The notes under the pieces are model-generated. The model did not search any database and was not told where the DNA came from. It saw only the letters and a program-made list of their open reading frames with translations. Positions 1-7,713 of a stretch of 44,807 nucleotides of DNA are shown here, in pieces. A program made the translations under genes and the position numbers. Where the stretch lies: positions 1-44,807 of the forward strand of contig CAZUMJ010000024.1 in NCBI GenBank assembly GCA_964621605.1. The letters run 5' to 3'. This DNA is from CAZUMJ01 sp964621605. Its GTDB lineage: Bacteria; Actinomycetota; Acidimicrobiia; Acidimicrobiales; Iamiaceae. Numbering within the stretch: the stretch's first letter is position 1; each line of letters starts with the position of its first letter.

Positions 1-416
1 TTAGACCATGGGCCTCGCCGAGTGTCAAGGACCCGACGTGCCTCACAGACTTTGAGCGCTAATCCCGAGGGGCGGAAGCGCCCGAGCTTGCCTGTTCATA
101 GAGGGCAGGATCGGCAAGCCTTCGGCGGGCTCGCGCCAACGGCGGGGGGCGAGGGCAGCGCGCCACTTCCGCTCGCTGCTCGCCACCTGGGAGGCAATGG
201 GCCCACAGCCCCGGGCTGGTGGCGGCCATGCCCGAGGCCGCCACCAGCGGTAGTCGTGCCTTCCCCAGACATCGTCAGAGGCGGCTACACCATCGCAGAC
301 CCCAGATGCACACAGGCATCGCGCACCACGCAGCAGGAGGCGCCAACGCGCAACGGGCGGGCCGTGCTCATGCACGACCCGCCCGTCGACTCGACCTCAG
401 TGGGGTCGGTCAGCGC
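1..416. other. gene-free stretch with inverted repeats
   Basis: I find no convincing coding region here; the open frames have arginine- and proline-rich shadow composition. It lies downstream of the minus-strand SDR gene. Two hairpins are visible: GGGCG (70-74) with CGCCC (79-83) around a 4-nt loop, then GCTTGCC (86-92) with GGCAAGC (113-119) around a 20-nt loop. They could belong to a terminator or an unrecognised structured RNA. I could not match them to a known RNA family. Confidence 0.4.
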
Positions 417-1193
417 TCACTTCGGGTTGAGGCGGGCGCCACCGTCGATGCGGATCGTCTCGGCGTTCATGTAGCTGTTCGACAGCAGCTCGATCGCGAG
501 CGATGCGAACTCGGTCGGGAAGCCGAGGCGCTTCGGGAACAGCACGTCCTTCTTGAGGCCGTCCTTGAACGCCTCGGATGCTTCGCCCTGGCCGTAGATC
601 GGCGTGTCGATCAGGCCCGGAGCGATCGTGTTGAGGCGGATGCCCGACGCGGAGAGGTCACGGGCGACCGGCAGGGTCATGCCGACGACGCCACCCTTGG
701 AGGAGGAGTACGAGGCCTGACCGATCTGGCCGTCGAACGCAGCCAGCGACGCCGTGTTCACGATCGCGCCACGCTCGTTGTCGGCCAGCGGCTCGGTCTG
801 CGACATGGCCGTTGCGACGATGCGGACGGCGTTGAAGGTGCCGACCAGGTTCACCTCGATGACCTTGCGGTACACGTCGAGGTCGTGCGCCGAGGTGTAC
901 TGACCGTCACGACCGATCGTGCGGGTCGCCCAACCGATGCCGGCGCAATTGACGAGCGCCCGCACCGGGCCGAGCTCCTTGGCGGCCTCGGTGGCCTCGA
1001 TGAGCTGGTCGGTGTCGGTCACGTCGACCTTGACGAACACACCCTTCAGCTCGCTGGCGAGTGCGGTGCCCTTCTCCTCGTTGAGGTCGGCGACCACGAC
1101 GTGCGCGCCACGCTGCGCGAGCAGCCGTGCCGACGCCTCGCCAAGGCCCGAAGCACCACCGGTGACGATTGCAGAGATCCCGTTGAGTTCCAT
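417..1193 (-). CDS. SDR-family 3-hydroxyacyl-CoA dehydrogenase
   Basis: 258 aa, full length for a classical short-chain dehydrogenase of the type-10 17-beta-hydroxysteroid/3-hydroxy-2-methylacyl-CoA dehydrogenase type. Seen: the nucleotide-binding motif TGGASGLG (11-18), Asp36 at the end of beta-2 (favours NAD over NADP), the NCAG motif (82-85), and a catalytic Ser149, Tyr162 and Lys166 in the YSSSK motif. By family it oxidises a 3-hydroxyacyl-CoA (or a hydroxysteroid) in the cytoplasm. It is monocistronic and divergent from the DnaJ-domain gene. A TAGGGT box lies about 6 nt before the ATG on its strand, suggesting a leaderless message, and an operator-like palindrome overlaps that promoter. 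It could supply the dehydrogenase step missing from the beta-oxidation operons of this window; that link is inference. Confidence 0.88.
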   Translation of the reverse strand: MELNGISAIVTGGASGLGEASARLLAQRGAHVVVADLNEEKGTALASELKGVFVKVDVTDTDQLIEATEAAKELGPVRALVNCAGIGWATRTIGRDGQYTSAHDLDVYRKVIEVNLVGTFNAVRIVATAMSQTEPLADNERGAIVNTASLAAFDGQIGQASYSSSKGGVVGMTLPVARDLSASGIRLNTIAPGLIDTPIYGQGEASEAFKDGLKKDVLFPKRLGFPTEFASLAIELLSNSYMNAETIRIDGGARLNPK

Positions 1194-1205
1194 GCCGTCA
1201 CCCTA

Positions 1206-1221
1206 TTGACTGGTTGGTCAA
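1206..1221. promoter_or_regulatory. TetR-like palindrome at the SDR promoter
   Basis: TTGACTGGTTGGTCAA, with 5-bp perfect outer arms, lies 13 nt before the SDR start and overlaps its TAGGGT -10 box. The position and TTGAC/GTCAA arms resemble TetR-family operators. No regulator gene is adjacent, so this rests on sequence symmetry only. Its arms and spacing differ from the TCTGAC-N5-GTCAGA sites elsewhere in the window. Confidence 0.5.
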
Positions 1222-1255
1222 GCGGTAAAACTCGCTCATGGGCCGAATGGCCCAT

Positions 1256-1278
1256 TGTCACTCCGCGTGACATAGGAT
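1256..1278 (+). promoter_or_regulatory. palindrome plus -10 box upstream of the DnaJ-domain gene
   Basis: TGTCAC (1256-1261) and GTGACA (1267-1272) form perfect 6-bp arms around a 5-nt spacer, immediately followed by TAGGAT (1273-1278), a plausible -10 hexamer for the gene starting at 1314. A protein bound here would cover the -35 region. No dedicated regulator is visible. Confidence 0.45.
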
Positions 1279-1313
1279 GGCGCCCGGCACGGGGCGGATC
1301 TCGGAGGTTGGTC

Positions 1314-1802
1314 GTGGCGGTGTTCGGTAGGAACAAGAAGGACGAGGCAGAAGAGGTCACCGAGACCATCAGCCTCAACGACGAGAACCACGCGTGGTGG
1401 GCCGCCCGCGAAGACCTCTCACGTGCCTGGCAGCCGAAGAAGCGGGGCGGAGCGGGCGCCGGGGGTGCCGACTCCGAGCCTGCGTCGCAGTTCGAGCGGG
1501 AGTTCAGCTCGGAGTCGCTGTTCAACTGGGGCGACGGAACGAACACCCACACCGAGAGCGCGACCTACACCGGCAAGCGGCCCTTCCTCGCGGCCGACGG
1601 GTCTGACCCCTACTACGTGCTGGGCGTCTCTCCGCATGCCCCGTGGAACGAGATCGTCGCGGCCCACCGCCACCTCGCCAAGATGCACCACCCCGACCGC
1701 CTTCTCGAGGCCAGCCCCGAGGAGCGTGCGGAGAGCGAGCACACGATGCGCCTCGTCAACGCGGCGTACCTCCAGCTGCGCCGCCACCACGAAGCGCGCT
1801 GA
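1314..1802 (+). CDS. small J-domain (DnaJ-like) protein
   Basis: 162 aa. The open frame runs much further upstream, but a GGAGG (1303-1307) six nt before a GTG at 1314 decides the start. The N-terminal half is charged and low in complexity (lysine-rich, then glycine- and serine-rich). The last ~65 residues are a J domain with the signature HPD in the context MHHPDRL. It has no Gly/Phe region, zinc-finger or C-terminal substrate domain, so it is a type III J protein, expected to stimulate an Hsp70 (DnaK) for a specific client. No client is apparent from its neighbours. Confidence 0.8.
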   Translation: MAVFGRNKKDEAEEVTETISLNDENHAWWAAREDLSRAWQPKKRGGAGAGGADSEPASQFEREFSSESLFNWGDGTNTHTESATYTGKRPFLAADGSDPYYVLGVSPHAPWNEIVAAHRHLAKMHHPDRLLEASPEERAESEHTMRLVNAAYLQLRRHHEAR

Positions 1803-1807
1803 GCGCC

Positions 1808-2506
1808 TCAGCTCGACGCCGAGACGGCGACGAGCTTGCCGTCCTCGAGCCGCACGACGCGGTCCGCGACCGGGAGGAGCCGAGGGTCGTGGGTCACGAC
1901 GAGCACCGCCGTGCGCTCCTCGTCTGCCAGGCGCCGCAGCGTCGCCGTGATGACCGCCGTCGAGGCGTCGTCGAGACTTCCGCTCGGCTCGTCTGCCAGC
2001 AGCACGGCCGGCGCGTTCGCCAACCCGCGGGCGACGGCGACACGCTGGCGCTCACCGCCCGACATCGTCGGAGGCCGGCTGTCGGCCCGCGCCGAAAGGC
2101 CGACCTGAGCGAGGAGCTCGTCGGCTCTTGTCACCCGCTCGGCACGCTTGCGGTGCGAGCCGAACATGGCGAGCTCGACGTTCTGCCGCGCCGACAAGCG
2201 CGGGACGAGGTTGTGCAACTGGAAGATGATGCCGACGTGCTCACGTCGAAAGCCGCTGAGGTTGCGGTTGTGGTGGCGACGCACCGTGTAGCCGTCGACG
2301 GTGATGGCGCCCGCGTCTGGCGTGTCCAACGCTGCCAGCAGATGCAGCAGCGTCGACTTGCCGGCGCCGGACCGCCCGGTGACGAGGACGACCTCTCCCG
2401 CGTCGACGTCGAGGTCGACACCGTCGAGCACCGTCGTGGGGCCGTAGCGCTTCACCACGCCGTGCACCTGGATCGCCGGCCCTGCCGGCTGCGGGCGGTC
2501 ACTCAT
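1808..2506 (-). CDS. ABC transporter ATP-binding protein (LolD/MacB type)
   Basis: 232 aa. Complete nucleotide-binding domain: Walker A GRSGAGKS (44-51), Q-loop Gln96, signature MSGGERQ (148-154), Walker B VLLADEP (168-174), switch His206. The sequence fits the LolD/MacB/FtsE branch, which couples ATP hydrolysis to mechanotransmission or export rather than import. The ATG overlaps the end of the upstream permease gene by 8 nt, so the two are almost certainly translationally coupled and form one transporter. The substrate cannot be told from sequence. Confidence 0.92.
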   Translation of the reverse strand: MSDRPQPAGPAIQVHGVVKRYGPTTVLDGVDLDVDAGEVVLVTGRSGAGKSTLLHLLAALDTPDAGAITVDGYTVRRHHNRNLSGFRREHVGIIFQLHNLVPRLSARQNVELAMFGSHRKRAERVTRADELLAQVGLSARADSRPPTMSGGERQRVAVARGLANAPAVLLADEPSGSLDDASTAVITATLRRLADEERTAVLVVTHDPRLLPVADRVVRLEDGKLVAVSASS

Positions 2507-3617
2507 GACGCAGGGCCTCCATCGGTGAGATGAACGCAGCACGCAGCGCGGGGTAGAGCGCCCCCAGCACCGCGACACCGAACGCGAAGTACAGCGACCT
2601 CGCGAAGATCTCGGCGTCGTAGGTCGGCACGAAGTAGCCGCGCAGCGACGGCAGTTCCTGCAACGCGTTGACGGCCACCCACCCGAGCAGGACGCCGAGG
2701 GCGGCGCCAGCCAGCCCCACCAGCACGGCCTCGCCGACGACGAGCCCGACGATGCGCCAGCGGCTCCACCCGATCGAGCGCAACACGCCGAACTCTCTCG
2801 TCCGTTCGAAGAACGACAACAGCGTGGTGTTGAGCACGCCCGTGATCGCAATCACCGCGGCGAGCACGGTGCCTCCGGTGTTCGCCGCCTTGATGAGCAC
2901 CAGATTGCGATCGACGCGGCCGTAGTCGGCGGCGGTCGAGACGCTCGTGAGGTTCACGAACCGTTCATTGATGGCCTTCGCCACCACCGCCTTGTCGGCC
3001 CCCGGGGTTACCTTGACGAACGCCAGCGACACCTGCCCGGACACCCGGTTGAGCGCCTGCAACGAGGCAAGCGGAAACATGATCGTCGAGTTCCCGAACG
3101 AGATGTTGGTCGAGTACAGCCCCGTCACGGTGTAGCGGTGCCCGCCGATCTCGATCGTGTCGCCGGGCTTCTTGCCGATGCCCTTGGCGATCGAGTACCC
3201 GAGCATCACCTCGTTCGTGGCGTCTGCGTGGTAGCTGCGGCCCTCGAGCACGTGCACGCCGAACGGCTCCTGATCTTGTGGCGGCAGGCCGACCTCGATC
3301 ACGAGCGGGTTGGCCGCGTCGTAGCGTTCCGTCTCGATCAGCGCGCCGATCACGCTGGCAACACCCGGCGTGCGCCCGATCTCGGCCACGTCCGCCGTGC
3401 TGATCGACGAGTTGATGATGTCGTCGACGTGACGCTGCGCCACGGTCAGGTCGGCGTCGCCGACGTGCAGGATCTGCGTGGCGGTCTCTTGCAGGCTGGC
3501 GGTGAGCACCCCGAGCGCAAGCACCGCCATGACACCGATCGCCACCGCCGCGGCGGTGAGGCACGCGCGGAGCCGGTGTACGGCCACGTTTTGCGTGATG
3601 AGTCCCAGAAAGGTCAC
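2499..3617 (-). CDS. FtsX/MacB-type ABC transporter permease
   Basis: 372 aa with a GTG start at 3617. An AGGAGG on the minus strand (3629-3624) sits 6 nt upstream, which rejects the longer frame to 3710. One N-terminal membrane helix follows the start. A large extracytoplasmic MacB-type periplasmic core region follows (about 45-245), then three C-terminal helices with the FtsX domain (motif FERTREFGVLRSIGWSR before the second helix group). It is first in the operon with the ATPase at 1808-2506. The family includes lipoprotein releasers and peptide or antibiotic exporters; no accessory membrane-fusion gene is present. Confidence 0.9.
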   Translation of the reverse strand: MTFLGLITQNVAVHRLRACLTAAAVAIGVMAVLALGVLTASLQETATQILHVGDADLTVAQRHVDDIINSSISTADVAEIGRTPGVASVIGALIETERYDAANPLVIEVGLPPQDQEPFGVHVLEGRSYHADATNEVMLGYSIAKGIGKKPGDTIEIGGHRYTVTGLYSTNISFGNSTIMFPLASLQALNRVSGQVSLAFVKVTPGADKAVVAKAINERFVNLTSVSTAADYGRVDRNLVLIKAANTGGTVLAAVIAITGVLNTTLLSFFERTREFGVLRSIGWSRWRIVGLVVGEAVLVGLAGAALGVLLGWVAVNALQELPSLRGYFVPTYDAEIFARSLYFAFGVAVLGALYPALRAAFISPMEALRHE

Positions 3618-3678
3618 GAACCACCTCCTGGCCGGTGCACGAACACCGGTGCCGTACCTCGCAGGGTACGGCGAGCGT

Positions 3679-4155
3679 TCACCGCCGCGGTGGATGCGTG
3701 CCCGAATCACCTTGCTGGCGCTGCGTCGCCGTCACAGCCAGCGCATCGACGAGGTCGTTGCCCGGGTCGCCGCTGTGCCCCTTCACCCATCGGAAGCGCA
3801 CCTCATGGGCGCGGGCGCGGTACAGCTCGATCAGCGGCTCCCACAGGTCGCGGTTGGCGACGGGCTTGCGCTGGCTGTTCACCCACCCGCGACGCATCCA
3901 GCCCTCCCACCACCGGTCGCGGAAGCAGTGCACGACGTAGGTCGAGTCGCTCACGACCTCGACCGGTCCGTCGATCGCACGCAGGGCTTCGAGCGCCGCG
4001 GTGATCTCCATGCGTTGGTTGGTGGTCTTCGCCTCGGCGCCGCTCGCCCACGCGCCGCCGGGCACCGCCCACGCCCAACCGCCCGGGCCCGGATTCCCTG
4101 AGCACGCACCATCGGTGTAGACGACGGTCGGGCTGGCGAGATCTTCCTGCGACAT
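3679..4155 (-). CDS. rnhA: ribonuclease HI
   Basis: 158 aa, normal length for bacterial RNase HI, which cuts the RNA strand of RNA-DNA hybrids. The metal-binding DEDD set is intact: Asp15 in TDGACSGNPGPGG, Glu50 in MEITAALEAL, Asp70 in SDSTYV and Asp134 in GNDLVDALA, with the catalytic-loop His127 in KGHSGD. The ATG at 4155 is preferred because upstream residues do not match the family. It is divergent from aceE, 87 nt apart. Confidence 0.95.
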   Translation of the reverse strand: MSQEDLASPTVVYTDGACSGNPGPGGWAWAVPGGAWASGAEAKTTNQRMEITAALEALRAIDGPVEVVSDSTYVVHCFRDRWWEGWMRRGWVNSQRKPVANRDLWEPLIELYRARAHEVRFRWVKGHSGDPGNDLVDALAVTATQRQQGDSGTHPPRR

Positions 4156-4199
4156 GACCAGAGCTTGGCAGTCGCCGACGTGGGCCACGAACCGCCGCC

Positions 4200-4231
4200 C
4201 CACGCGCTTCACTGGAAGCACACGCGCGTGG
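4200..4231. promoter_or_regulatory. inverted repeat just upstream of the aceE ribosome-binding site
   Basis: CCACGCGC (4200-4207) is complementary to GCGCGTGG (4224-4231), and an inner CTTC/GAAG pair (4207-4210, 4215-4218) lies within it. The repeat ends one base before the AGGAGG (4233-4238) of aceE. It could be an operator or a 5' UTR hairpin that affects ribosome access. No function is known from sequence alone. Confidence 0.4.
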
Positions 4232-4242
4232 CAGGAGGTCGC

Positions 4243-6936
4243 ATGATCATCGACGGGTTCGTCCACCAGCTTCCCGACACCGACCCGACCGAGACGCAGG
4301 AGTGGCTCGACTCCCTCACCGCCGTCGTGCAAACCCACGGCGTCACCCGGGCACGCTTCTTGATGAGCCGCCTGCTCGAACGGTCACGCGAGCTGCAGGT
4401 CGGCACGCCGGCGTTGGTGAGCACGCCCTACGTGAACACCATCCCGGCCGAGGAGCAGGCGTGGTTCCCGGGCGACGAGCACCTCGAACGTCGCATCCGC
4501 GCCTACATCCGGTGGAACGCCGCCGCGATGGTCGTGCGCGCCAACCACCGCGCCGAGGGCATCGGCGGGCACCTCGCCACCTACGCCTCGTCTGCGGCGC
4601 TGACCGAGGTCGGGTTCAACTGGTTCTTCCACGGCAAGGACGACGGCCAAGCAGGAGACCACATCTACTTCCAGGGGCATGCCGCGCCGGGCGTGTATGC
4701 CCGAGCCTTCCTCGAAGGGCGCCTCGACGAGGCGGCACTCGACAGGTTTCGACGCGAGGTCGACGGCGGTGGGCTGTCGAGCTACCCCCACCCCCGCCTC
4801 ATGCCGGACTTCTGGGAGTACCCGACGGTGTCGATGGGACTCGGCCCCATCAACTCGATCTACCAGGCGCGCTTCTTGCGCTACCTCCAGAACCGCCAGG
4901 TCGACGACACGAGCGCCTCGCGCGTGTGGTGCATCGTCGGCGACGGTGAAGTCGACGAACCCGAGACGCTCGGCGCGCTGTCGTTGGCCGCACGTGAAGG
5001 ACTCGACAACCTCACCTGGGTCGTGAACTGCAACCTGCAGCGGCTCGACGGACCGGTGCGCGGCAACGGCAAGATCATCCAAGAGCTCGAGGCGAGCTTC
5101 CGGGGCGCCGGATGGAACGTCATAAAGGTGATCTGGGGCTCACGCTGGGACGAGCTCCTCGCCCGTGACGTCGACGGCGTGCTGCTGCACAAGATGAACA
5201 GCACTGTCGACGGCGAGTTCCAACGCCTCGCGGTCGAGCCCGGTTCGTACATCCGCGAGCACTTCTTCGGGCCCGACCCCCGCTTGCGGGCGATGGTCGA
5301 GCACCTCTCCGACGACGAGCTGCGCTGGCTCCCGCGCGGCGGGCACGACTACCGCAAGCTGTACGCCGCCTATGCCGCGGCGGTGCGCCAGACGGGCGCG
5401 CCGACCGCGATCCTGGCGAAGACGATCAAGGGGTGGACACTCGGCCCGCTCGTCGAGTCACGCAACGCCACCCACCAGATCAAGAAGATGACGATGGAGC
5501 AGTTCCGTGCGCTGCGCGACCGGCTCTTCCTGCACGACGAGATCCCCGAGGAGGCGGTGGCCGACGGCAAGGAACCGCCGTACTTCCGCCCGGCGGACGA
5601 CTCCCCCGAGATGCAGTACCTCCGGGCGCGGCGTGCGGCCCTCGGCGGGTCGATCCCACGGCGGCTCGCCACGGTGCGACGCCCGGTGACCCTCCCCGCC
5701 GACAGCGCCTACACCGAGCTGCGTGCGGGGTCGGGTGAGCATGCCGTGTCGACGACGATGGCGTTCACCCGTCTGTTGCGCAACCTCGCCCGCGACCCCG
5801 ACGCCGGCGCGCGTGTCGTGCCGATCATCCCCGACGAGGGCCGCACCTTCGGCATGGATGCGCTGTTCCGCGAACTGCGCATCTACGCGCCCCACGGCCA
5901 GCTCTACGAACCCGTCGACCACGACCTGCTGCTCTCCTACACCGAGGCCGCCGACGGGCAGATCCTGGAGGAAGGCATCACCGAAGCGGGCAGCATGGCG
6001 AGCTTCACCGCCGCGGCCACCTCGTACGCCACCCGCGGTGTGCCGATGCTGCCGTTCTTCACCTACTACTCGATGTTCGGGTTCCAGCGCATCGGCGACC
6101 TGATCTGGGCCGCCGCGGATGCTCGGGCGCGTGGCTTCCTCGTCGGCGCCACCGCGGGCCGCACGACGCTCACGGGTGAGGGGCTGCAGCACGCGGACGG
6201 CCACAGCCTGATCCTTGCGAGCACCGTGCCGCCGGTGCGGGCATACGACCCGGCGTTCGCGTACGAGATGGCAGAGATCGTACGGGTCGGCCTCGACCGG
6301 ATGTACGGCGCCGACCCGCACGACGAGCTCTACTACTTGACCCTCTACAACGAGAACCAGGTCATGCCGGCGATGCCCGACGGTGTCGCCGACGGGATCA
6401 TCGACGGGCTCTACCGCTGGGCGACGACACCGCACGGCGTCAACGCTGTGGCGACGGTGCTGTTCTCGGGTACCGCGAACCTCGCGGCACGTGCGGCGCA
6501 AGAACTCCTCGCCGCCGAGTTCGACATCGGCGTCGAGCTGTGGAGCGCCACGTCGTACAAGACGCTCCGTGAGGATGCCCTCGAGGCGGAACGCTGGAAC
6601 CGCCTCCATCCCGCCGAGCAGCCCCGGGTGCCGCGCGTGACACGCCTGTTGGTGGGCGCCCCCGGGCCCGTCGTGGCCGTCACCGACTTCATGACGCTCG
6701 TGCCGGACCAGATCGCCCGCTGGGTGCCCCGTCCGTTCCACGTGCTGGGCACCGACGGGTTCGGCCGCAGCGACACCCGCGACGCGCTCCGGCGCTTCTT
6801 CGGAACCGACGCCGCGCACGTTGCGGGTGCGGTGCTGGCAGCACTGGCTGCCACGGGTGACCTCGCTCCCGCGGACGCGGCGCGAGGGCTCGAGAAGCTG
6901 GGCGTAGGCGACAGGCCTCACGACCCCACGCGCTGA
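4243..6936 (+). CDS. aceE: pyruvate dehydrogenase E1 component, homodimeric type
   Basis: 897 aa, the expected size for homodimeric AceE. It decarboxylates pyruvate with thiamine diphosphate and transfers acetyl groups to the lipoyl domains of E2. The ThDP/Mg motif starts with GDGEVDEPE (233-241) and ends with the NCNLQRLDG block (262-270), as in E. coli AceE. An AGGAGG ends 4 nt before the ATG at 4243, so the extra 26 residues of the longer frame are rejected. It stands alone, with no E2 or E3 gene beside it, as is common in actinobacteria. Confidence 0.96.
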   Translation: MIIDGFVHQLPDTDPTETQEWLDSLTAVVQTHGVTRARFLMSRLLERSRELQVGTPALVSTPYVNTIPAEEQAWFPGDEHLERRIRAYIRWNAAAMVVRANHRAEGIGGHLATYASSAALTEVGFNWFFHGKDDGQAGDHIYFQGHAAPGVYARAFLEGRLDEAALDRFRREVDGGGLSSYPHPRLMPDFWEYPTVSMGLGPINSIYQARFLRYLQNRQVDDTSASRVWCIVGDGEVDEPETLGALSLAAREGLDNLTWVVNCNLQRLDGPVRGNGKIIQELEASFRGAGWNVIKVIWGSRWDELLARDVDGVLLHKMNSTVDGEFQRLAVEPGSYIREHFFGPDPRLRAMVEHLSDDELRWLPRGGHDYRKLYAAYAAAVRQTGAPTAILAKTIKGWTLGPLVESRNATHQIKKMTMEQFRALRDRLFLHDEIPEEAVADGKEPPYFRPADDSPEMQYLRARRAALGGSIPRRLATVRRPVTLPADSAYTELRAGSGEHAVSTTMAFTRLLRNLARDPDAGARVVPIIPDEGRTFGMDALFRELRIYAPHGQLYEPVDHDLLLSYTEAADGQILEEGITEAGSMASFTAAATSYATRGVPMLPFFTYYSMFGFQRIGDLIWAAADARARGFLVGATAGRTTLTGEGLQHADGHSLILASTVPPVRAYDPAFAYEMAEIVRVGLDRMYGADPHDELYYLTLYNENQVMPAMPDGVADGIIDGLYRWATTPHGVNAVATVLFSGTANLAARAAQELLAAEFDIGVELWSATSYKTLREDALEAERWNRLHPAEQPRVPRVTRLLVGAPGPVVAVTDFMTLVPDQIARWVPRPFHVLGTDGFGRSDTRDALRRFFGTDAAHVAGAVLAALAATGDLAPADAARGLEKLGVGDRPHDPTR

Positions 6937-7014
6937 CCGAGACCGGCCCGCCCCTCACCCCCTACCACGTCCGCGGCACTGCGTCGCCGCGCCCGACAGG
7001 TACCGTCGTTCGCC

Positions 7015-7644
7015 ATGGCTCGCCCCGCACAACCCGCCGCGCCTCCCACCGGCACCACCCTGCCGACCGCCACCTTCCCGGTCACCGGCGACGCCGACGC
7101 CGACGCCTTGCTCGTGACCAACCCGTTCGCCCTGCTGCTCGGTATGCTGCTCGACCAGCAGGTGCCGATGGAGTGGGCATTTCGGTCACCTGCCCGCCTG
7201 GCAGAGCGGCTCGGCGACAGGCCACTGGACCCGGTCACCGTGGCCGCGCTCGACCCGACCGAGCTCCTTGCGCTGTTCACCGGCCCACCGGCGCTGCACC
7301 GTTTCCCGAAGGCGATGGCGGAGCGAACGCACGTCCTCGCCGCGGTGCTCGTCGACACCTACGGCGGCGACACCGCGGCGCTCTGGCAGACCGCCACGAC
7401 CGGTGCAGAGGAGCTACGACGCCTGCGTGAGCTGCCCGGGTTCGGGGAGGAGAAGGCACGCATCTTCGTGGCGGTGCTCGCGAAGCGCTTCGGTCACCGC
7501 CCCCGCGGCTGGAAGGCCGCGGCCGGTCCGTTCGCCGACAGCACCCCACGCTCCGTTGCCGACATCGGGTCACGCGAGGCGTTCACCGCGGTGCGTGCGT
7601 GGAAGAAGGCACAGAAGGCCAAAGGGCTGTCCAAGGCCGACTAG
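7015..7644 (+). CDS. HhH-GPD family protein (uncharacterised base-excision-repair type)
   Basis: 209 aa. Matches the actinobacterial conserved family related to HhH-GPD DNA glycosylases. The N-terminal helical part contains FALLLGMLLDQQVPMEWAF (38-56), equivalent to the glycosylase helix that begins the fold. A helix-hairpin-helix follows at LRELPGFGEEKA (137-148). The catalytic Asp expected ~20 residues after the hairpin in MutY/Nth/AlkA enzymes is not in its usual context (only Asp175 in PFADS is near), so glycosylase activity is uncertain. A TACCGT box lies 8 nt before the ATG, suggesting a very short leader. It converges with the helical-repeat gene at 7714. Confidence 0.8.
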   Translation: MARPAQPAAPPTGTTLPTATFPVTGDADADALLVTNPFALLLGMLLDQQVPMEWAFRSPARLAERLGDRPLDPVTVAALDPTELLALFTGPPALHRFPKAMAERTHVLAAVLVDTYGGDTAALWQTATTGAEELRRLRELPGFGEEKARIFVAVLAKRFGHRPRGWKAAAGPFADSTPRSVADIGSREAFTAVRAWKKAQKAKGLSKAD

Positions 7645-7713
7645 CCGCAGCCAGACCCGCGCGGGGTGTCCACGTCGAGCCCGGTTCGGACATGGTGCGA
7701 CGACCAGTCGCGG

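Noticed and set aside
219..1313. Long open frame upstream of the DnaJ-domain gene on the plus strand
   Set aside because: It runs antisense through the SDR gene and has arginine-rich shadow composition; a GGAGG 6 nt before GTG 1314 marks the real start.
5458..6921. 487-aa minus-strand open frame opposite aceE
   Set aside because: Antisense shadow of a strongly conserved gene; no ribosome-binding site or domain motif.
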